NCBI RefSeq assembly: GCF_001456025.1
Contig: NZ_LMTZ01000119.1
Coordinates: 20,527 to 84,526, forward strand
Direction: 5' to 3'
From: Mastigocoleus testarum BC008
GTDB taxonomy: Bacteria; Cyanobacteriota; Cyanobacteriia; Cyanobacteriales; Nostocaceae
Length of the DNA: 64,000 bases
Below, piece after piece: positions 9,262 through 17,965 of the stretch (position 1 is its first letter; each line of letters begins with the position of its first letter). Position numbers and translations under genes: made by a program. The notes below the pieces were generated by a model. That model was not told the origin of the DNA. It made no database searches and worked only from the letters and a program-made list of their open reading frames with translations.

Positions 9262-11526
9262 GTGAAAAAATTACTTATTCCCACCCTTGACATTACTCAT
9301 TTTGCTATAGCTCCCGCAAAGGAAAAAATAACAAAGCTTCAAGAAATAGCTCATTCTATTTGTACAGCATTAAGTACTTATCCTCATTTTGTGGTTGTCA
9401 ACGGCTATGCTCCTATTGAAGATCGCACCAACTTGGTCAACCTGTCCCAAGCTATTTATGCAATTTGTTCGGGAAAATCCACTTTAAATTTTAGTTATGA
9501 AAACCAAGTAAAAGTTTCCTTTACACAAGTGCGAATTAATCAAACAAAACCTACAACAAGTGGAAAAGTTACCCAGTATAGCCGAACTCACCTACCTTTA
9601 GCACTCCATACCGATTCATCTTACATGGATAGGCCCCATAATTTGGTTGCATTTCAGTGTATCGTTGCAGATAATAGAGGTGGTGAGTCTATTATGATTC
9701 CCATTGAAGATATCTTACGACAAATTGATAGCGAGAATCTTGAATTATTGAGAGCTTCAGTATTTCCGTTTGGGGATAATATATATCCCATTATTTCTGG
9801 TGTCGCAGGAGATGAGCAAATTCGTTACTATCGATCGCAAATCGACCGCACCCTAGAAATTAAAAAATTATCTTTATCTAGAAAATATCGTAGTGCGATC
9901 AATAATCTAGACACCGTGCTTCAGAAGTCTGCACAATTGATGCAGTTTTCTCTGCAACCAGGACAAATTGTGTTTATGCACAATAAAAAAGTACTACATG
10001 GACGGACTGGATTTCCTCTAGATAGCGATCGCTTACTTTACAGAGTTCGCCTCCATGTCAACAGTTTTGAATTTGAATCTGCTAATCAAACTCAGACATC
10101 AGAATATATTCGCGACTCAAAGACATCTATTTTAAAGGGTCAGAGTAAGCAAGAAGATTTAGTTTACAAGGATAAGGATATTGATTCTTCAACTATCCAA
10201 GAAATAAAAGATTTCCACGAATTTACAAAGGTACTCAAACCGAGTAATCATCCTAGTGGTTCACCATTTAATAATGCAACTCTACTCAATATCTATGGTC
10301 AATTTTTACTGAGTAAAGGAAAATTTCCACAAGCAGCTAAAGCTTTTCTCCGTTGCTTAAAAATTTCTCCTAATGATTACGAAAGTGGTCTAGCCTTGTC
10401 TAGTCTTGCTGATGCTAGCGGAGACTATAATGCAGCCCGCGCTATATTAAATCAGGTTGCTCGAAGTCATCCTCTGATTTGGGAAGGAAAACCAGATCCT
10501 CAGAAGTCAACATTATTAAGAATTCGAGGAATAGAAGGATCGGCTTATCGCATTATTCAACAATATGACGGTACTTACAAAAACCTATTGCGAGGTGGTC
10601 ATTTCTCTATTAAGGACTTTGTCAACCGGAAAAGATATAACTTGATGACTCTCAATCTGTTGGAAAATAATATTGACGAGTTAAAAGATATTTCCAACTT
10701 TGATCTAATTCTCAACACAATTGCTTGTCCAGACTTGAAACGAGTATCACTAATTACTGCTGCTAGATTTTTAGATCGCTATCCTAATATTCCTGTCATT
10801 AATCATCCTCATCAGGTTCTGGAAACAACCCGCGAACGTAACGCATTGCGACTTAACTTGATTCCGGGTGTCAAATTCCCCAAAACAGAAAAACTCAAGT
10901 GGGATGGTGTTTCTGTAGATGCGATCGCAAACGAAATCTTTGGTTTGGGGTTTGTTTTTCCTGTTATCGTTCGTCAAGTGGGTTCCCAAACTGGATCTAC
11001 AGTTAAACTTGTTAATAATAAACAAGCACTTTGCTCTCATTTCCAAAATATACCAGCTAACAGAGAGTACTACATCATTCAATTCCAGGATTACCGTAAT
11101 GAGCAGAATGTTTTTAACAAAATCCGAGTGTTTTTTATCGATGATAATTTCTATCCAGTAGCAAACTTATTCAATGATTCTTGGAATGTTCATTCGGGAG
11201 ACCGTTATAGCATCATGGACAAAAACCAATGGACACAAGATAAAGAACAGTCTTTTTTGAACGATCCTGTCAGCTATATCAGTAGGGAAAACTTTGATAA
11301 ACTCTGTAAAATTCGCGATCTAGTTGGTCTTGATTTCTTCGGAATTGATTTTACAATTCTCCAAGATGGAACATTATTTATCTTTGAATTGAATGCTGCG
11401 ATGAGACATAACTTTGACCATGCGAAGAATTTTCCTTATACAGAACCTCACTTAAGGAAAATATCTAATGCTTTTGATGCTATGGTTCAAAGGCGTTTAA
11501 AAAAATCTAATGAAAAGGACTACTAG
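9262..11526 (+). CDS. Fusion of Fe(II)/2-oxoglutarate dioxygenase (TauD-like), TPR linker and ATP-grasp ligase
   Basis: Residues 1-280 are a TauD/TfdA-like dioxygenase: the iron ligands are H116 and D118 (LALHTDSSYMD) and H246 (HGRTGF), with Arg residues after it to bind 2-oxoglutarate. Residues 338-415 form TPR-like helices (KGKFPQAAKAFLRCLKISPND). Residues 425-750 are an ATP-grasp-like domain, with PVIVRQVGSQTGST as the likely nucleotide loop and FIFELNAAMRHNFDHA as the metal-binding strand. The combination suggests hydroxylation of a substrate and ATP-dependent amide or ester formation by the same polypeptide, probably in small-molecule biosynthesis; the substrate is unknown. The start codon is GTG with no clear Shine-Dalgarno. 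It is divergent from TpsB and 85 bases ahead of a FosA-like gene on the same strand. Confidence 0.8.
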   Translation: MKKLLIPTLDITHFAIAPAKEKITKLQEIAHSICTALSTYPHFVVVNGYAPIEDRTNLVNLSQAIYAICSGKSTLNFSYENQVKVSFTQVRINQTKPTTSGKVTQYSRTHLPLALHTDSSYMDRPHNLVAFQCIVADNRGGESIMIPIEDILRQIDSENLELLRASVFPFGDNIYPIISGVAGDEQIRYYRSQIDRTLEIKKLSLSRKYRSAINNLDTVLQKSAQLMQFSLQPGQIVFMHNKKVLHGRTGFPLDSDRLLYRVRLHVNSFEFESANQTQTSEYIRDSKTSILKGQSKQEDLVYKDKDIDSSTIQEIKDFHEFTKVLKPSNHPSGSPFNNATLLNIYGQFLLSKGKFPQAAKAFLRCLKISPNDYESGLALSSLADASGDYNAARAILNQVARSHPLIWEGKPDPQKSTLLRIRGIEGSAYRIIQQYDGTYKNLLRGGHFSIKDFVNRKRYNLMTLNLLENNIDELKDISNFDLILNTIACPDLKRVSLITAARFLDRYPNIPVINHPHQVLETTRERNALRLNLIPGVKFPKTEKLKWDGVSVDAIANEIFGLGFVFPVIVRQVGSQTGSTVKLVNNKQALCSHFQNIPANREYYIIQFQDYRNEQNVFNKIRVFFIDDNFYPVANLFNDSWNVHSGDRYSIMDKNQWTQDKEQSFLNDPVSYISRENFDKLCKIRDLVGLDFFGIDFTILQDGTLFIFELNAAMRHNFDHAKNFPYTEPHLRKISNAFDAMVQRRLKKSNEKDY

Positions 11527-11611
11527 AACCTGAAGATGTTAAAAATAGATTTCTATGTTATTAGATATGCTGGTTTTATATATTGCTGCTTAATAGATTG
11601 CTTAGGCTATT

Positions 11612-12013
11612 ATGATTACTGGAATTAATCATCTCACCTGGAATGTCAAAAATATAGATGTCGCTTTTGACTTTTATGTAAATATTCTGGGTTTAAAACC
11701 AATAATGAAATCCAACAAGAGTGCATATTTTTTAGCCGGAAATGTTTGGTTAGCTGTGACTAAAGGCGAAAAATGCTTAGATCGAGGATACGACCATATA
11801 GCTTTTGATTTGGATAAGAATAATTTTGATTCATTGGTTGAAAAGTTGAAGCAAAACAATATTCCTGAATGGAAAGAAAACAATTCAGAAGGAGAATCAT
11901 TTTACTTTCTCGATCCTTCTGGTAATAAATTTGAACTGCATTACTCGAATTTAGAATCAAGAATTAAGTACGGTAAAGAAAATTGGGGGAATGATATTGA
12001 ATGGTATGTATAA
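11612..12013 (+). CDS. VOC-family metalloenzyme similar to fosfomycin thiol transferase FosA
   Basis: The 133-residue protein covers a complete FosA-type VOC fold. The expected metal ligands are present: H7 (MITGINHLT), H62 (YDHIAF) and E108 (FELHYSNLESR). The segment EWKENNSEGESFYFLDP closely matches the FosA substrate/K+-loop region. FosA adds glutathione to the epoxide of fosfomycin, but several chromosomal relatives have other substrates. It is placed directly after the dioxygenase/ATP-grasp gene on the same strand, so it could instead protect against, or modify, that pathway's product. A strong terminator follows at 12081. Confidence 0.82.
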   Translation: MITGINHLTWNVKNIDVAFDFYVNILGLKPIMKSNKSAYFLAGNVWLAVTKGEKCLDRGYDHIAFDLDKNNFDSLVEKLKQNNIPEWKENNSEGESFYFLDPSGNKFELHYSNLESRIKYGKENWGNDIEWYV

Positions 12014-12080
12014 AGTTATTTTTAGCTTTAAATCTGCGACTTAAGCAATCAACACCTGATATTTGTTATGTAAAACTATC

Positions 12081-12118
12081 GGGAAAGTGAAATGAACACT
12101 TTCCCAATTAATTTTTTT
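12081..12118 (+). terminator. Rho-independent terminator after the FosA-like gene
   Basis: A perfect 9-bp stem (GGGAAAGTG at 12081-12089, CACTTTCCC at 12097-12105) encloses a 7-base loop and is followed by AATTAATTTTTTT. It lies between convergent genes and ends the + strand transcript; on the minus strand it could also stop the RTX gene's transcript. Confidence 0.85.
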
Positions 12119-12256
12119 AGTTGTGGTAAATGCAATAATTTTGATAATCCTGTAAACATTCTTAGCTAGTTTTCCCTGAATTACTTCAGCAAATCAAAGT
12201 GTAACTTTAGTTAAATTTTGTAGCCTGATAGTTAAAAAAGAATTGAAAGTTTCGAA

Positions 12257-15200
12257 TTAGACATACTCAAAAGCACTGTCACTAAGATTTAAGGTGATGT
12301 TATCTTCTAGAATTGCTACTAAATCTCCATCGCGGGAAAGGAAGATATTATCTCCTTGCTGCTGTTGTTGATAATCTTCAGCAACTCCATGAAGTTGGAG
12401 AAAATCAACTGTAGAATCAAAATCTTTGATTAGAGCATAATCTTGATGACCAGCTGTAGCATAGTAGGCTTGGTTTGCATCTCCCAAGATAAACTTATCT
12501 GCACCATCAACACCGGTTAAGATATCTTTTTCATAGTAACCAGCAACTACTTCATCAGTACCATTGATGACGTCATTACCAGCACCGCCAGAAATAGTAT
12601 CATTACCACCATTACCAGTTATATGGTCGTTACCAGCGTCAATATTATTACTACCATTAGCGGTAGATAATTTAATCTCAATAATTCCTCTTAGAGGTAT
12701 ATTTTTCTTATCACCCCATTGATTTTGATAATTCATCCTGACATAATCGCCACCATTGACATTATTCGGTTCTCCAGGGACCCAATTAGTATATGTAAGA
12801 GCTTCTCCGCTGCTCCACTCAAATTGTCCTTCGACATTTTTGTCGGTTAGACCAATCCACAATTCTTCGGTACTACCAAAAGTTGTTTTCAACCACTCTT
12901 CTTCTGAAGCATCATTGATTGTGACTAAGTTACCACCAATACTTTCCGCATAGGCTTGTGCTACATTCCAAGTCATTGCAGTATCAGTAACAATATACTT
13001 ACTACCGTTATACACTGCACCATCAATTCCGGAAGTAGAAGATGAAACCTGCTCAACATCTACCACTAAGCGAGGAGCCTTAGCACCTTCTGCAGAGTCA
13101 AAATCAACTCCATCAGATCCTGTGGGTAGAAAAGCCCATCCATAATTACTAGTGGGGTCCGTTTGCCAAGATTTTAAGCTTTCTGTAACATCAATTCTCA
13201 AAATACCTGCACTAACAGAACCAGTAGTAGCAACTGCTGTATTAGATGCTTCTACACCATTGGCTGATACTCCGTTATCATAAGTGTCCCAAGAATACCA
13301 AGTAACATTATCTGACCAGCTTTTAAGCATTTCATGGACCTTAAAACTACTACCCGGATCAGAAACATCAAGTTCTAAGAAGGCAGAGTTAATGGTACCG
13401 TCCAGAGCAATTTGACCTTCTTGAGCACCAAAGATATCTTCAAAGCGAATTAAACTATGAATTGGATAACCCAAGTCATTGCTATCTATATTGAGGGAAG
13501 TTGCATTACTATAGCTTGTGGTCCAATAGTACCCATTTAACTGAGTGTCAACTGTTCCGTTGTAGCCATTAACTCCTTGCTGGAAAGTTAAGGTTTGAGG
13601 AGTTTTAACAGCAATACCATCGTCTATATCATCACCATAGATTGAATCATTACCAGAGTTACCGTAAATTTGGTCATCTCCTGATCCACCGACAATAGTA
13701 TCATTACCACCAGCGCTAGACCAGTCAATTTCAATAATGCCTCGGAAAGATGCATTTGTGGTTACATCATCCCACTTATTTGTATTAGGATCCCAGATAT
13801 GACTCAAGATAGCGTAGTCTTGGTTTCCTTGAGAATCATCCGGTTGATTGGGAGCCCAATCGGTATAGATGCCATCATTGGTATTACCGAGAACCCAATC
13901 TACAACTTGACCGCTAGCCCATTTCCAGGTTCCTTCAGTTTCCGCATCAGAGAAACCAATAAAGAGAGCTTCTGTAGTACCAAAGGTATCTTTCAACCAT
14001 TGGTTTTCAGCAGCATCGTTAATAGTAACTAAGTTACCACCGTAACTTTCAGCTTCAGCTTGTGCTTCTGTCCAAGTACCAGCCTGACTTAAGATATAAG
14101 TACTCCGACCATAGTTAAAACTACCAGCAATATTAATTGGGGCAATATTACTCGAATCGTTTGCCTCATCTTCCCCGAAGATAATATCATTACCTTCACC
14201 ACCATCAATCCCATCATTACCATTACCACCTCTGAGGATATCGCTATTTGCTCCCAGTTCTATTGCAGTAGCTGTTGTATCAGTGGCGTTGGAAGTAGTA
14301 TTAGAAGTATCGTTAGTATTAGGAGTGTCAGTAGTATTGGAATTTCCAGTGATATCGGAAGTATCAGTAGAAACTTCCACAGGAACAAACTCAATATAGT
14401 CAATAAAACCTTCTGGAGTAAAATCTGCCAAACTATCAATACCGAAGGTGTCACCTTGACTCAATTGAACGTTATTAATAGTGCGCTTAGTAAAGTTTCC
14501 TGCTTCTAATTGAGAATCATAAAGAACATCATCAAGTTTCCAGTTATCAATTTCAACTCCGTTTACTTTAACTTTTATCCTGCCCTGATTATATTTTGAT
14601 TCGCCAACTTTCCCGATATCATGATAACCAACAATTACATTATAGAGTCCAGATTCCAGATTAAAAGTTGTATTTCCGTAAATCCATTGGTTATCTGAAT
14701 TGGGTCCAATTAACTTACCACCAGAGGCGTAAGTTTTACTTTCTTCCTTATACACTCCCGTCCAATTCATTTCTTCAGCTTCAAGTCGAACAGGGTCTTT
14801 TTCTAAAGTTACATTGTTGTTGTTAACGATGGGAACGAAATCAACATAGTCGATGTAAGCTTTATCGTATACGACACTGCCACCATCGTCATCATCATCA
14901 CCACCACTACTAGCTGCGTAAGCAACTGTATTTAGAAATAAAGATTCACCACCGTTAAGACTAACTTCACTGGCAATAGTCCTGGTTTTAAAGTTGGAAA
15001 CACCAGGAGATGTACTTCCCGAAGTTTGATTTAAATACCAATCATCTATTGTACTGGATCCTAAAGAAGCTGTAATCCTAGCATTACCATAAACATCGTG
15101 ATAGCCAATCACAATATTGTATAGTCCTGCTTGTCCGTTAAAAATGGTACTGATGTTAGCTGTAGAATTAGTCTGAACCAGAGTCCCACTAGAAGCTAGA

Positions 15201-17539
15201 TTGTAGTTTCCAGACAAGGTCATATTTTCTGCTTCGATTCTCATTGGGTCTTGAGCAAGTTCGACAGTAATGACTTCTTCAGTTGTAGTATCAGTTTCAG
15301 GAGTAAATAGACCGATCAGAGGAGTTAAATTATTGCCAAAGGCTTTTTGTAATATCGCAGAGTAGCGATCGCCGAAGATAAAATCATCACCGCTACCACC
15401 ATTTCCAATATCTTTTCCTTCTCCCCCAACCAATAAATCTTTTCCTGCTCCTCCTTCTAAAGCATCATTTCCTTTTCCGCCGATTAAAGCATCGTGTCCT
15501 GTATCTCCATTGAGGAAATCTCTACCTTCTCCTCCGTCCAAGTAATCATCATGTTCGCCGCCCATCAGGACATCTGCGCCAGCTTCGCCAAGCAATACAT
15601 CTTCACCAGATTCACCAGATATCAGGTCATCTCCTTTCCCACCTTTGATCGAATCATTACCATCAAAGCCAAAGATAGTGTCATAACCTTCGCCACCAAT
15701 TATAGTGTCGTCTCCTTCGGCTCCATCAACTAAGTCATCACCTTTACCAGAAACTATATTGTCGTTGCTGGTGTCCCCACCAATGATGTCATCTTCATGA
15801 CCTCCAGTAATGTCTCCGTAAATAACATTAGTTATCTCACTGTTATTCTGTCCTGGTAATCTAATGTCTGTGAAGTTTCCATTATCTTGACTCGCAAAGA
15901 ATACTTCTTGCCACCAAGAGTTACCTCCCTCATTATCTTGCGACCACCATTCATAGAGTTCTTGCCAGGAAGAATTACCTCCCTCATTATTTTGTGACCA
16001 CCATTCATAGAGTTCTTGCCAAGAAGAATTACCTCCTCCGTTATTTTGCGCCCACCATTCGTAATGTTCTTGCCAGGAAGAATTACCTCCCTCATTATTT
16101 TGTGACCACCATTCATAGAATTCTTGCCAAGAAGAGTTACCTCCTTCATTATCTTGCGCCCACCACTTATAGCTTTTCTTCTTCATTTTGCGTAAATCTT
16201 TGAAGAAGTCTTTGTCTGGCTCATCCTCATTCGTGGTGTTATCTGTGGTGGTAGATTCAGAAGTAGTTTCGGTTGTAGTGGATTCGGAAGTTGAATCTGT
16301 AGTATTAGATTCAGAAGTAGTTTCGGTTGTAGTGGATTCGGAAGTTGAATCTGTAGTGTTAGATTCAGAAGTAGTTTCGGTTGTAGTGGATTCGGAAGTT
16401 GAATCTGTAGTGTTAGATTCAGATGTAGTTTCGGTTGTAGTGGTAGATTCAGATGCTGCAGCTGCAATTTCTGCCTCTATTTGCGCTATTAAATCTAAAG
16501 AAGATACTGGAACGTTTGCATTTTCTTCTATCCACTCAACAGAAACACCGAGTTTTTCAGCTAGTTGAATCTTGGCTTGGGCTAGTGTTAATTCTAATCC
16601 TTGTGTGGTGAATAACTGTTCCACGTCACCAGCACTTTCACTTAGATCGTAACCCATGACATCAAAAGCTAAGACATCCAAGTCAGTAATAGATGCTCGC
16701 TCTTGATACCACAGAGTCGGATCCATAATCCCTAGAGGGTCGTAACGTCTTTCCCAGTGGCTAGCTTGATAACCGTCTCCTTCTTTACCTGTAGACATCT
16801 TGGCTGTTAAAGTTTCTCCACCGTCAGGCGAGAACCAAGCTACTCCACCGATTGATAAATCACTTACGCTCCCGTCAGGGTTGTTTTGAGCTAAACTTTG
16901 CGCGGAGAAACGGAATAAGTCTAAAGGGCTAAAATTTGTTAACTCCGTACGACCAGAATAAAGAGTATCTTGTTGCAAGGAGAAATCTAAACTGCTGGTA
17001 AAACCTAGAATATGTCCCGTTTCGTGGAGCGCTACACTCAAAAAATCGAGGGTATTTTCTGCTGCTTCACTATCCCTTAAGTAATTGAAATCCCAGGAAA
17101 AATCCTGGTTCATCATAATTGTGCCATCGAGGAAATGAATTGAATCGTCGAGAACATAACGATCCAAACTAATTGCTTCATTCATTCCCAAGGCTTGAGC
17201 TAAGGCAGTGGTTAACTTTATTTTGGTATTACCGCCAATTAAATCGCCATTAAGTAAGAAATCAACGGTATTTCCTTGTTGTAAAGCATCATAAGCAAGT
17301 TGGTCTTCTTCCGAAGTGATGTCTGCAGCAAAATATTCTAAAAATAAGGCGTAATGTTGTTCGTGATATTCGGGAACTGCTCCACCAATTATATTTGCAT
17401 CTAATTGGTCTGTACATTTGGCAAAGATATTGATTTCAATGTCATCTGCAAATAATTGACCCCAAAGAAGAGATGTCATCTCGTAACCAATCATTTGTTC
17501 GAGACTGACATTCATATCGTAAAGAAAGTTTATTTGCAT
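12257..17539 (-). CDS. Giant secreted RTX protein: metalloprotease, Ca-binding repeats, CBM-like and C-type lectin domains
   Basis: This 1760-residue protein is modular. Residues 1-310 hold a zinc metalloprotease with HETGH at 172-176 followed by ILGFTSSLD (NF038122-like). A Ser/Thr/Glu linker lies at about 361-446, and Trp-rich 18-residue repeats at about 453-547. RTX nonapeptide repeats (GGxGxD) fill about 566-720. Two CBM6/35-like modules follow (DPMRIEAENM and DPVRLEAEEM). Then come short RTX clusters, a C-type lectin domain (about 1143-1280), a DNRLRE domain (about 1313-1505), a second C-type lectin domain (about 1508-1623) and a C-terminal RTX/export region. There is no signal peptide, consistent with type I secretion. 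It likely binds glycans or sheath polysaccharide and may process proteins at the cell surface. No ABC/HlyD exporter is encoded in the window. Confidence 0.85.
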   Translation of the reverse strand: MQINFLYDMNVSLEQMIGYEMTSLLWGQLFADDIEINIFAKCTDQLDANIIGGAVPEYHEQHYALFLEYFAADITSEEDQLAYDALQQGNTVDFLLNGDLIGGNTKIKLTTALAQALGMNEAISLDRYVLDDSIHFLDGTIMMNQDFSWDFNYLRDSEAAENTLDFLSVALHETGHILGFTSSLDFSLQQDTLYSGRTELTNFSPLDLFRFSAQSLAQNNPDGSVSDLSIGGVAWFSPDGGETLTAKMSTGKEGDGYQASHWERRYDPLGIMDPTLWYQERASITDLDVLAFDVMGYDLSESAGDVEQLFTTQGLELTLAQAKIQLAEKLGVSVEWIEENANVPVSSLDLIAQIEAEIAAAASESTTTTETTSESNTTDSTSESTTTETTSESNTTDSTSESTTTETTSESNTTDSTSESTTTETTSESTTTDNTTNEDEPDKDFFKDLRKMKKKSYKWWAQDNEGGNSSWQEFYEWWSQNNEGGNSSWQEHYEWWAQNNGGGNSSWQELYEWWSQNNEGGNSSWQELYEWWSQDNEGGNSWWQEVFFASQDNGNFTDIRLPGQNNSEITNVIYGDITGGHEDDIIGGDTSNDNIVSGKGDDLVDGAEGDDTIIGGEGYDTIFGFDGNDSIKGGKGDDLISGESGEDVLLGEAGADVLMGGEHDDYLDGGEGRDFLNGDTGHDALIGGKGNDALEGGAGKDLLVGGEGKDIGNGGSGDDFIFGDRYSAILQKAFGNNLTPLIGLFTPETDTTTEEVITVELAQDPMRIEAENMTLSGNYNLASSGTLVQTNSTANISTIFNGQAGLYNIVIGYHDVYGNARITASLGSSTIDDWYLNQTSGSTSPGVSNFKTRTIASEVSLNGGESLFLNTVAYAASSGGDDDDDGGSVVYDKAYIDYVDFVPIVNNNNVTLEKDPVRLEAEEMNWTGVYKEESKTYASGGKLIGPNSDNQWIYGNTTFNLESGLYNVIVGYHDIGKVGESKYNQGRIKVKVNGVEIDNWKLDDVLYDSQLEAGNFTKRTINNVQLSQGDTFGIDSLADFTPEGFIDYIEFVPVEVSTDTSDITGNSNTTDTPNTNDTSNTTSNATDTTATAIELGANSDILRGGNGNDGIDGGEGNDIIFGEDEANDSSNIAPINIAGSFNYGRSTYILSQAGTWTEAQAEAESYGGNLVTINDAAENQWLKDTFGTTEALFIGFSDAETEGTWKWASGQVVDWVLGNTNDGIYTDWAPNQPDDSQGNQDYAILSHIWDPNTNKWDDVTTNASFRGIIEIDWSSAGGNDTIVGGSGDDQIYGNSGNDSIYGDDIDDGIAVKTPQTLTFQQGVNGYNGTVDTQLNGYYWTTSYSNATSLNIDSNDLGYPIHSLIRFEDIFGAQEGQIALDGTINSAFLELDVSDPGSSFKVHEMLKSWSDNVTWYSWDTYDNGVSANGVEASNTAVATTGSVSAGILRIDVTESLKSWQTDPTSNYGWAFLPTGSDGVDFDSAEGAKAPRLVVDVEQVSSSTSGIDGAVYNGSKYIVTDTAMTWNVAQAYAESIGGNLVTINDASEEEWLKTTFGSTEELWIGLTDKNVEGQFEWSSGEALTYTNWVPGEPNNVNGGDYVRMNYQNQWGDKKNIPLRGIIEIKLSTANGSNNIDAGNDHITGNGGNDTISGGAGNDVINGTDEVVAGYYEKDILTGVDGADKFILGDANQAYYATAGHQDYALIKDFDSTVDFLQLHGVAEDYQQQQQGDNIFLSRDGDLVAILEDNITLNLSDSAFEYV
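15897..16175 (-). repeat. 54-bp coding repeat encoding Trp-rich 18-residue units
   Basis: About five units of the pattern YEWW(S/A)Q(N/D)NEGGNSSWQE follow one another inside the RTX protein. DNA copies are highly similar and spaced 54 bases apart. Three Trp per unit is unusual for a secreted linker and suggests a carbohydrate- or peptide-binding surface. No family name is known to me. Confidence 0.85.
16252..16460 (-). repeat. 54-bp coding repeat encoding Ser/Thr/Glu linker
   Basis: Units of 18 residues (TSESTTTETTSESNTTDS) are encoded by near-identical 54-base repeats starting around 16267, 16321 and 16375. The composition fits an extended, possibly glycosylated linker between the protease and the Trp-rich repeats. 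Confidence 0.85.
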
Positions 17540-17965
17540 ATTCTGATGTAATTTAGAGTAAATAAACGTTTTTCAAATTTTTGTACTTATCTTCTCAAGT
17601 TTAAAAAACCTATTATTGATTTGGGCAAAATCGATATTAAACTTTGATGAAAGTATCAATAAAAATAAGATTTTAAAATAAATTGGCCTCAGTATTAAGA
17701 CTGAAATTACTCAAATTGTTTAGCGATCTACATTATTTTATTTAGCTACTTGCTTGTTCTATTAATTTTGATTCATTTATCTTTGGGTCATCTTTCTCAG
17801 GACATGTCCTAAATATAATTTTCTTGAATTTATAAATGATTTTTCGTAAAAATTAATGCATGATTAATTTATCAGTAATTTTTGGGAATAATTAATTTGG
17901 AAATGCGGTTAAATGTTTTTATTTAACTCTCACTAACTTTAAATGTTAGAGATCTAGGGTGAGCC
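17540..17965. promoter_or_regulatory. Divergent promoter region between RTX protein and TpsA, with 12-bp palindrome
   Basis: The 426-base spacer separates two divergently transcribed surface-protein genes, so both promoters must lie here. A perfect 12-base palindrome AGGACATGTCCT is at 17799-17810, about 155 bases from the TpsA start, and could be an operator. No named binding site is recognised. Confidence 0.35.
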
